From Rhodospirillales bacterium (GTDB taxonomy: Bacteria > Pseudomonadota > Alphaproteobacteria > SMXQ01): 8,944 nt of DNA. The notes below the pieces were generated by a model. It did no database searches. It worked only from the letters and a program-made list of their open reading frames with translations, and had not been told where the DNA came from. Below are positions 1-8,944 of the stretch, piece by piece. The stretch is from the NCBI GenBank assembly GCA_024638585.1, contig JAHEKA010000076.1, positions 1-8,944 on the forward strand. The letters run 5' to 3'. Within the stretch, counting starts at the first letter, position 1; each line of letters begins with the position of its first letter. The position numbers and the translations under genes were made by a program.

Positions 1-2262
<2,262 letters not shown>

Positions 2263-2271
2263 CTTGTCTCG

Positions 2272-2300
2272 ACTATACGCGTCATTGCCGGTGATGGATC
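2272..2300 (-). promoter_or_regulatory. Possible uvrA promoter with -10 TATAGT close to the start codon
   Basis: On the minus strand TATAGT (2277-2272) matches the -10 consensus at five of six bases. With a 17-base spacer the -35 position (2300-2295) reads GATCCA, a poor match. Transcription would begin near 2265, only about three bases before the uvrA ATG, giving an almost leaderless message; the poor Shine-Dalgarno sequence fits that. This is inference from base matches only. Confidence 0.3.
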
Positions 2301-2306
2301 ACCGGC
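2287..2306. promoter_or_regulatory. 20-bp palindrome in the uvrA-ssb gap, possible operator
   Basis: The arms GCCGGTGAT and ATCACCGGC are perfect reverse complements of nine bases, separated by GG. The palindrome covers the -15 to -35 stretch of the candidate uvrA promoter and lies 103 bases before the ssb start, a good position for a dimeric repressor or activator. There is no T-run on either side, so it is unlikely to be a terminator. I do not recognise it as the binding site of a named regulator. Confidence 0.5.
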
Positions 2307-2409
2307 CGGGTTGACCGATAAGGATACACCAAAAAGGTGCGGGCTGGACCGATTTCGGTTACTCTGCCCGCTCAAAGCGAACACAAGGTGACAAAGGGGA
2401 CGGAGAGCC

Positions 2410-2868
2410 ATGGCCGGCAGTGTGAACAAAGTGATCTTGATCGGAAATCTTGGGCGTGATCCCGAGGTCCGGTCCACCCAAGACGGGATGAAGATCGTCC
2501 AACTCTCGCTTGCCACCTCGGAATCCTGGAAGGACCGCGCCAGCGGCGAACGCCGCGAGCGGACCGAATGGCACCGTGTCGTCATCTTCAACGAACGCCT
2601 TGCCGAAGTCGCCGAGCAATACCTGCGCAAGGGCTCCAAGATCTATGTCGAGGGCCAACTCCAGACCCGCAAATGGCAGGACAAGGAAGGCATGGACCGC
2701 TACACCACCGAGGTCGTCCTGGGCCGCTTCCGCGGTGAGTTGACCATGCTGGACACAAGGGGTTCCGAAGGCGGCGGCTATGGCGGCGGCGGCGGTGGCG
2801 GCGGCGAGCCTGTGCCCGCGGGCGCCGGCGGCGGGCCGTCGGATCTCGACGACGAAATTCCCTTTTAG
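2410..2868 (+). CDS. ssb: Single-stranded DNA-binding protein SSB
   Basis: SSB coats and protects single-stranded DNA during replication, recombination and repair and recruits partners through its acidic C-terminal tip. The 152-residue protein has an OB fold over about residues 1-115 (VNKVILIGNLGRDPE near the start). W40, W54, F60 and W89 sit where E. coli SSB has its DNA-stacking aromatics (W40, W54, F60, W88). A glycine-rich linker with a run of eight glycines (125-132) follows, and the chain ends in DDEIPF, the classic partner-binding tip. The ATG at 2410 is preceded by GGAGAG a few bases upstream. It diverges from uvrA and converges with the GNAT gene. The repeated GGC codons of the linker are a plausible site for length variation. 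Identification is secure. Confidence 0.98.
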   Translation: MAGSVNKVILIGNLGRDPEVRSTQDGMKIVQLSLATSESWKDRASGERRERTEWHRVVIFNERLAEVAEQYLRKGSKIYVEGQLQTRKWQDKEGMDRYTTEVVLGRFRGELTMLDTRGSEGGGYGGGGGGGGEPVPAGAGGGPSDLDDEIPF

Positions 2869-2881
2869 GCGCGCGACCTCG

Positions 2882-3340
2882 TCACAACTCCTTGGTCATC
2901 TGGATAACCTCCGGCGGGGGCGGCCCGGCGAGCGGATCGTCCCAGGTTTCGCGCGCGTAGCCCGACTTGGCAAAGAACGGCTCCGCGTCACCGAAGACGT
3001 TCACCACCATGCGCCAGGCGCCGGCCTCTCGCGCCCGGCCTTCGGCCAAATCGAGAAGCGCGCGGCCATGGCCGCACCCCTGGTCCGGTTGCGCCACGGC
3101 GATCAGGCTAACCTCCATCGAACGTTCGGCTAAGAGGTTCAGGCGAAGCGCGGCGACCGCCCGGCCGTCATGGAAAAGGAGCAGGGCCTGGGCGCCTGCC
3201 GGCAACACCGTCTCATCGTCGTCGTCATAGGTTCGGTCCAGGCCACTGGCCTCGAACAATACCTCGCGGCGGATGCGGTGGTAGGTCCGCCACTCGCCGC
3301 GGGAGGCCGGATTCTTCAGTTCAAATGGTCCGTTTTCCAT
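2882..3340 (-). CDS. GNAT-family N-acetyltransferase, substrate unknown
   Basis: This 152-residue single-domain protein carries the marks of the GCN5-related acetyltransferase fold, which transfers the acetyl group of acetyl-CoA to an amine. Motif A is seen in MEVSLIAVAQPDQGCGHG (75-92), where Q87-G-C-G90-H-G92 fits the Q/R-x-x-G-x-G/A pyrophosphate-binding loop. Motif B lies in VVNVFGDAEPFFAKSGYA (112-129), with the usual aromatic pair followed by K-x-G-Y. There is no signal peptide or membrane segment, so it should be cytoplasmic. The ATG at 3340 is the earliest in-frame start, since an in-frame TGA lies two codons upstream. A GGGAGG sequence exists but is about 16 bases away, so initiation may be weak. 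It sits between ssb and gyrA on the opposite strand, its stop 13 bases from the ssb stop, with no room for an ordinary terminator. Nothing in the context reveals the substrate. Confidence 0.85.
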   Translation of the reverse strand: MENGPFELKNPASRGEWRTYHRIRREVLFEASGLDRTYDDDDETVLPAGAQALLLFHDGRAVAALRLNLLAERSMEVSLIAVAQPDQGCGHGRALLDLAEGRAREAGAWRMVVNVFGDAEPFFAKSGYARETWDDPLAGPPPPEVIQMTKEL

Positions 3341-3424
3341 GTTTCACGCCCAATTTCCTCCCTCGCGGGACCACTGAGCGGCGGGGGCCGCACGCGGCTT
3401 GAATTATCGTTATCAATCAGCCCC

Positions 3425-3452
3425 TTGCCGACCCCAAATATGACCGTATTTT
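3425..3452 (+). promoter_or_regulatory. Candidate distal gyrA promoter
   Basis: TTGCCG (3425-3430) and TATTTT (3447-3452) are separated by 16 bases and each matches four of six consensus positions. It lies in the AT-rich part of the GNAT-gyrA divergent region. It is weaker than the candidate at 3465-3493. Confidence 0.3.
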
Positions 3453-3464
3453 TACAGGATATTG

Positions 3465-3493
3465 TTGTTCCGACGCCAGTGCTGGGCTATATT
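3465..3493 (+). promoter_or_regulatory. Likely gyrA promoter
   Basis: TTGTTC (3465-3470), 17 bases, then TATATT (3488-3493), which matches the -10 consensus at five of six bases. The predicted start is near 3500, giving a leader of about 60 bases before the gyrA TTG at 3563. The stretch 3431-3515 is clearly more AT-rich than its surroundings, as expected for a promoter. No terminator separates gyrA from coaD, so both genes may be expressed from here. Confidence 0.5.
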
Positions 3494-3562
3494 TTGTGTT
3501 GAATCAATATGTTTTTCTGCGCCGTCCCCGCGCCCCCTTGAACCGACCCCGGACCTGTCCTC

Positions 3563-6413
<2,851 letters not shown>

Positions 6414-6421
<8 letters not shown>

Positions 6422-6917
6422 GCCGCGCATCGGCGTCTATCCGGGCACCTTCGACCCGATCACCTTGGGACATCTCGATATCATCAGACGCGGCACACGG
6501 GTGGTCGATCACCTGATCATCGCCGTCGCCGGGAACGACGGAAAGAATCCCCTGTTTTCGTTGGAAGACAGGGTGGCCATGGCCGAGGGCGCGGCAAGTG
6601 ACCTTCCGTCCGGGGGGGGAACCGTGGAGGTCCGCTCGTTCGACGGTTTGCTGGTGTCGTTCGCCCAGGAGGTCGGTGCCAGCGTCGTTATCCGAGGGCT
6701 GCGGGCGGTCTCCGACTTCGAGTACGAATTCCAGATGGTCGGAATGAATTCGCGCCTGGCACCGGAACTGGAAACCGTGTTCCTGATGGCGTCGGACCAT
6801 CTCCAGGCGATCTCCTCGCGGTTCGTGAAGGAAATTTGCCGCCTGGGCGGTGATATTTCCCAGTTCGTACCGGCCCCGGTGGCCGAACGCCTCGTCGCCC
6901 GGTTTCACGGCGACTGA
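6414..6917 (+). CDS. coaD: Phosphopantetheine adenylyltransferase (CoaD, PPAT)
   Basis: CoaD catalyses the fourth step of coenzyme A synthesis, joining 4'-phosphopantetheine and ATP to form dephospho-CoA and pyrophosphate. The 167-residue length is typical of the bacterial hexameric enzyme. Visible motifs are GVYPGTFDP (7-15), the nucleotidyltransferase T-x-G-H signature TLGH (17-20), K44 in NDGKNPLFS, RGLR (94-97), and ISSRFVKE (133-140) near the C-terminus. The ATG at 6414 is chosen because the protein then begins MAEPRIGVYPGTFDP, matching the family; an open frame extends further upstream but encodes only arginine-rich shadow sequence. The start overlaps the gyrA stop by eight bases (ATGGCTGA), with a GGGGAAG ribosome site inside the end of gyrA, so translation is probably coupled. 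No promoter of its own is evident. Confidence 0.97.
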
Positions 6918-6926
6918 GCGCTCGGC

Positions 6927-6955
6927 TTTCGCGAGGTGCGAGAGTTCGCTAGACT
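6927..6955 (+). promoter_or_regulatory. Weak candidate promoter for the VOC gene
   Basis: TTTCGC (6927-6932), 17 bases, then TAGACT (6950-6955; four of six matches to the -10 consensus). It lies in the 78-base gap after coaD and would give a leader of about 34 bases. The -35 match is poor. Read-through from coaD is an equal possibility, since no terminator is visible between the genes. Confidence 0.25.
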
Positions 6956-6995
6956 GCGGAACCACAAGAAATCGAGATAATCGGGAGGAACGATC

Positions 6996-7796
6996 ATGAC
7001 GACCGGACGGCTGCGCTATCTGGCCTACCTCTCTGAAGACCCGGACATGATGGCCGATTTCTACACCCGGCATTTGCAGGTGGAGGAACTCGGGCGTTCC
7101 AATTCGGGCGACGTATCGGTGACCGATGGCTTTTTCAATATCACCTTCCTCAAGGCGCGCGAGGATCTGGGGGAGATGGACCAGACCATCGGCCTGCATC
7201 ACGTGGGGTTGGAGGTCGACGACCTCGACCGCGTGATCACGAAATACCGCGACCGCAACCCGCGCGGCGAAGTTATCGAGGAAGAGGGCGGCCTCCATTC
7301 CGGTGAGGTACGCATCTTCGATCCCGAGGCGCGCCCGGTCACCCTGTCCTCGTCGGCTTACGGCCTGGACAAGGAAGAGCGGCGCCTGCCGCGCATCGCG
7401 CATATCGCCTTTAACGCGCTCGATCCCACCGCGATCCTGGAATTCTATTCCGAGCTCTTCGATTTCCGGGAACTCGATACCTCGTTCGAACGCCGCCAGC
7501 AGGGCCGCAAGAACCGCTTTGCGGGCGACGGGTTCACCAACCTCGCCATTCATCCCTTCTTCAATCCCACCCTGGAAGGACATGAGGGGCGGTTCGGGGT
7601 CAACCACATCGGATTCCTGGTCAGCGACATCGAGGACAAGCTCGAAAACTTCGCCAAGGAAATCCCGACGGCGCCCCGGCCGAGCTCGCGGCCTTATGCC
7701 GAATACCGGGTGCGGGATCCGGAACTGAACGGCGTCGATCTTTCCAAGACCAAGGGCTGGGAAATCGACCTCGGCAAGTGGGAGAGCGCGGCCTGA
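6996..7796 (+). CDS. Two-module VOC-superfamily protein (glyoxalase / extradiol dioxygenase fold)
   Basis: The 266-residue protein is made of two vicinal-oxygen-chelate modules, about residues 5-118 and 132-250, each with paired beta-alpha-beta-beta-beta units. Both contain the family's D-P-x-x-x-x-FY helix start (DPDMMADFY, DPTAILEFY) and an H-x-G-F/L strand (LHHVGLEV, VNHIGFLV). In module 2, H136, H204 and D248 sit at the usual metal-ligand positions. In module 1 the equivalents are Y8, H69 and T116, so that module looks metal-free. This asymmetry resembles type I extradiol dioxygenases, where only the C-terminal half is active; H186 and Y237 fall near where those enzymes have a catalytic histidine and tyrosine. 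The third ligand there is normally glutamate, not aspartate, so the activity remains uncertain. A strong GGGAGG ribosome site (6983-6988) precedes the ATG by seven bases, and a terminator follows. No signal peptide. Substrate unknown. Confidence 0.85.
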   Translation: MTTGRLRYLAYLSEDPDMMADFYTRHLQVEELGRSNSGDVSVTDGFFNITFLKAREDLGEMDQTIGLHHVGLEVDDLDRVITKYRDRNPRGEVIEEEGGLHSGEVRIFDPEARPVTLSSSAYGLDKEERRLPRIAHIAFNALDPTAILEFYSELFDFRELDTSFERRQQGRKNRFAGDGFTNLAIHPFFNPTLEGHEGRFGVNHIGFLVSDIEDKLENFAKEIPTAPRPSSRPYAEYRVRDPELNGVDLSKTKGWEIDLGKWESAA

Positions 7797-7827
7797 GAGA
7801 GGCGCAGGCCGGTTTGAGCCGATCGGG

Positions 7828-7851
7828 AAGGGGCGCCGCGGCGCCCCTTTT
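7828..7851 (+). terminator. Rho-independent terminator after the VOC gene
   Basis: The perfect arms GGGGCGCC (7830-7837) and GGCGCCCC (7840-7847) form a very stable GC stem, flanked by AA on the left and TTTTCTT on the right. The two As can extend the pairing into the T-run. It lies 34 bases after the VOC stop and should end transcription there. It has little T-run on the opposite strand, so it is probably one-directional. Confidence 0.9.
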
Positions 7852-7911
7852 CTTGTGTGCGCCGGGCGGATCCGGTGCGGATGTCAGTCCTTGGGCGCAG
7901 TTGAGGGGCAT

Positions 7912-7941
7912 TTGGCCTTTAAAGGTGCGCCCCCCCATGAT
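7912..7941 (+). promoter_or_regulatory. Weak candidate promoter for tRNA-Lys
   Basis: TTGGCC (7912-7917), 18 bases, then CATGAT (7936-7941), each matching four of six consensus positions. The start would lie near 7948, about 34 bases before the mature tRNA. The 10-bp palindrome CCTTTAAAGG (7916-7925) overlaps it. The upstream terminator implies that the tRNA needs its own promoter, but the match itself is modest. Confidence 0.25.
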
Positions 7942-7981
7942 AAAGAAAGCCGCCTTGAAAGCGGGGCGCGTCCCATGCCGG

Positions 7982-8056
7982 GGGCCGGTAGCTCAGTGGT
8001 AGAGCAGCTGCCTTTTAAGCAGCGGGTCGAGGGTTCGATCCCCTCCCGGCCCTCCA
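7982..8056 (+). tRNA. tRNA-Lys (anticodon UUU)
   Basis: A complete 75-base cloverleaf can be drawn. The acceptor stem GGGCCGG pairs with CCGGCCC (8046-8052), the D-stem is GCTC/GAGC with a 7-base loop AGTGGTA, and the anticodon stem is GCTGC/GCAGC around the loop CTTTTAA, with anticodon TTT at 8014-8016. The variable loop is GGGTC, and the T-stem GAGGG/CCCTC encloses TTCGATC. All stems pair fully and CCA is encoded (8054-8056). The discriminator base at 8053 is T (U73), whereas the E. coli tRNA-Lys has A73. The anticodon assigns it to lysine AAA/AAG codons. Confidence 0.97.
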
Positions 8057-8085
8057 TTTCTCTCAAGAACGAACAGGATAGGTTG

Positions 8086-8113
8086 ATGTCCGCTTTTAGC
8101 GAAAAGCAGACAT
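8086..8113. repeat. Palindromic REP-like repeat
   Basis: The arms ATGTCCGCTTTT (8086-8097) and AAAAGCAGACAT (8102-8113) form a 12-bp inverted repeat with one mismatch (C8091 against A8108) and a four-base loop AGCG. Translated, the plus strand gives MSAFSEKQTW and the minus strand SLKADI. These resemble the many short spurious proteins annotated across alphaproteobacteria that begin MSALxQKQT or contain PPKADI, which arise from a dispersed ATGTCCGCTTTT...AAAGCGGACAT palindrome. That family link is from memory, not a search. It has no T-run, so it is probably not a terminator. Confidence 0.6.
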
Positions 8114-8195
8114 GGACTAAACGGCGATAGGACGACAGAACAGCAACGCCAGTAAGGCTGCGGTCCCGTTTCGGAATATTCGCCCGCTGCCAAAT

Positions 8196-8233
8196 ATTGC
8201 GGCACGGCACCGCACCATGCAACGTGCCGCAAT
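8196..8233. repeat. Long inverted repeat, 11-bp perfect stem
   Basis: ATTGCGGCACG (8196-8206) and CGTGCCGCAAT (8223-8233) are perfect reverse complements around a 16-base loop. Inside the loop GCA (8207-8209) can pair with TGC (8218-8220) across a two-base AA bulge, leaving an 8-base tip. No T-run follows on the plus strand. It could be part of a repeat, an RNA structure or an operator; nothing identifies which. Confidence 0.55.
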
Positions 8234-8388
8234 TCGCGCTCGGTTCGGCGCTGGGCTTCTTGGCGCGCTCGCACATCCCTTGGATCTCCTTTAGTGATGG
8301 TGGCCGTGGTCCGTGGCGTGGTGGCCGGCGACGGTTCAATCGATCTAAAGTGGGGCAATGTCCCGGGTCACGAGAAGGAGTGCAGATC

Positions 8389-8944
8389 ATGAGCAAGATC
8401 GGGTTTATCGGCCTCGGCACCATGGGTGGGCCGTTTGCCAGCAATCTATGCAAGGCAGGTTTCGAGGTCGTCGTCCATGATCTGGAACGGCAATTGGCGG
8501 AACCGCAAATCGCCGCCGGTGCCCTATGGGCCGACAGTCCGCGTGCCGTCGGGGAAGCGGCTGAGGTGGTGCTCACCAGCCTGCCCGGACCGGCGGAAGT
8601 CGAGCACGTTGCTCTGGACCCGGATAACGGGCTGATCGCCGGCTTGTCGCCCGGCGCGGTCTATTTCGACCTCTCCACCAATTCGCCGACCGTGATCCGC
8701 CGGCTGCACGGCCGCTTCGCGGAACAGGGGCTTCATCTGCTCGACGCTCCGGTCAGCGGCGGACCCAAGGGCGCCAAGAGCGGCAAACTGGCGATCTGGG
8801 TCGGCGGCGATCGGGAGGTCTTTGAACAGAATCGCGGCGTGCTCGACGCGTTGGGCGATAGCGTCCGTTATATCGGGTCCGTCGGCGCCGGCTCGGTGGC
8901 TAAGCTGGTGCACAACAGCGCCGGATACGCCGTGCAGTGCGCCA
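8389..8944 (+). CDS. Beta-hydroxyacid dehydrogenase, 3-hydroxyisobutyrate dehydrogenase family (3' end outside window)
   Basis: The visible 185 codons encode the N-terminal Rossmann domain and the start of the helical domain of an NAD(P)-dependent beta-hydroxyacid dehydrogenase. This family oxidises 3-hydroxyisobutyrate, tartronate semialdehyde partners, 6-phosphogluconate-like acids and related compounds. The dinucleotide-binding loop GFIGLGTMG spans residues 5-13. The substrate-binding signature DAPVSGGPKGAKSG spans 119-132. The catalytic lysine is K172 in GAGSVAKLVHN, with the conserved N176. The family is about 290-300 residues, so about 110 lie beyond the right edge. The start ATG has an AAGGAG ribosome site (8375-8380) eight bases upstream and is followed directly by the conserved first beta strand. 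The exact substrate cannot be told from this portion. The 332-base gap to the tRNA suggests its own promoter, which I could not identify. Confidence 0.93.
   Translation, partial: MSKIGFIGLGTMGGPFASNLCKAGFEVVVHDLERQLAEPQIAAGALWADSPRAVGEAAEVVLTSLPGPAEVEHVALDPDNGLIAGLSPGAVYFDLSTNSPTVIRRLHGRFAEQGLHLLDAPVSGGPKGAKSGKLAIWVGGDREVFEQNRGVLDALGDSVRYIGSVGAGSVAKLVHNSAGYAVQCA

Larger units (their letters stand above)
8057..8388. other. 332-base stretch without a convincing gene
   Basis: Between the tRNA and the dehydrogenase start I see no open frame on either strand with protein-family character. The stretch holds a palindromic repeat near the tRNA (8086-8113), a longer hairpin (8196-8233) and, at its right end, the AAGGAG ribosome site of the next gene. 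On the minus strand a good AAGGAGAT sequence (8284-8291) precedes an ATG at 8276, but the frame runs into antisense tRNA sequence and looks spurious. Two AATATT hexamers (8175-8180, 8193-8198) flank a short GC stretch. It may be a decayed gene or repeat-bearing spacer. Confidence 0.6.

Noticed and set aside
2348..2359. Small dyad ACCGA-TT-TCGGT in the uvrA-ssb gap
   Set aside because: Five-base arms are expected by chance in high-GC DNA, and it does not align with a promoter.
2379..2393. Possible alphaproteobacterial SOS box before ssb
   Set aside because: GAAC-N7-GACA departs from GAAC-N7-GAAC at two bases of the second half, which is too weak to call.
3400..3416. Fur-like GATAAC-GATAAT repeat (minus strand) between the GNAT gene and gyrA
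   Set aside because: Only the first 12 bases of the 19-bp Fur consensus match; the other half does not, and neither neighbour is an iron gene.
7982..8233. tRNA as an integration site for a genomic island
   Set aside because: I saw no repeat of the tRNA 3' end downstream and no integrase in view; the next gene is an ordinary metabolic enzyme.
7884..8276. Minus-strand frame starting at an ATG with a good AAGGAGAT ribosome site
   Set aside because: It runs through the antisense of the tRNA and of the palindromic repeat. The segment REGIEPSTRCLKGSCSTTEL is the well-known type of artefact produced by translating antisense tRNA. I keep only the ribosome-site-like sequence as a curiosity.
8292..8330. 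Histidine-rich minus-strand peptide (GHHATDHGHHH then stop) just before the AAGGAGAT sequence
   Set aside because: An in-frame TGA lies only a few codons upstream, leaving no gene. At most it is the remnant of a decayed histidine-rich C-terminus.

Overview
The window is a high-GC chromosomal segment from an alphaproteobacterium. The family-level evidence is the uvrA / ssb / gyrA / coaD neighbourhood, the style of the UvrA and GyrA proteins (a zinc module with one cysteine replaced by serine, a long acidic insert late in GyrA) and an intergenic palindrome of a kind I recall from many alphaproteobacterial genomes. A Rhodospirillales-like member is my guess, not something the sequence proves.

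Layout. Bases 1-2262 hold the first 754 codons of uvrA on the minus strand; its 3' end lies beyond the left edge. A 147-base gap separates it from the divergent ssb (2410-2868); this gap carries a 20-bp near-perfect palindrome and a possible uvrA -10 box. A small GNAT acetyltransferase gene (2882-3340, minus) converges on ssb with only 13 bases between the stops. A 222-base divergent region then leads to gyrA (3563-6421), which starts at TTG and overlaps coaD (6414-6917) by 8 bases. A two-module vicinal-oxygen-chelate (glyoxalase/dioxygenase fold) gene follows (6996-7796), closed by a strong intrinsic terminator. A tRNA-Lys(UUU) gene lies at 7982-8056. About 330 bases without a convincing gene follow, holding two hairpin-forming repeats. 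A beta-hydroxyacid dehydrogenase (3-hydroxyisobutyrate dehydrogenase family) begins at 8389 and runs off the right edge.

How the genes relate. uvrA, ssb and gyrA serve DNA repair, single-strand protection and supercoiling; coaD serves coenzyme A synthesis and is probably translationally coupled to gyrA. The VOC protein and the dehydrogenase are metabolic enzymes of unassigned substrate, each with its own strong Shine-Dalgarno sequence.

This is mostly ordinary housekeeping DNA, and I found no convincing new multi-gene system. The points most worth a second look are the palindrome overlapping the presumed uvrA promoter in a region lacking a canonical alphaproteobacterial SOS box, the uracil discriminator base of the tRNA-Lys, the asymmetric metal-site pattern of the VOC protein, and the two hairpins downstream of the tRNA.
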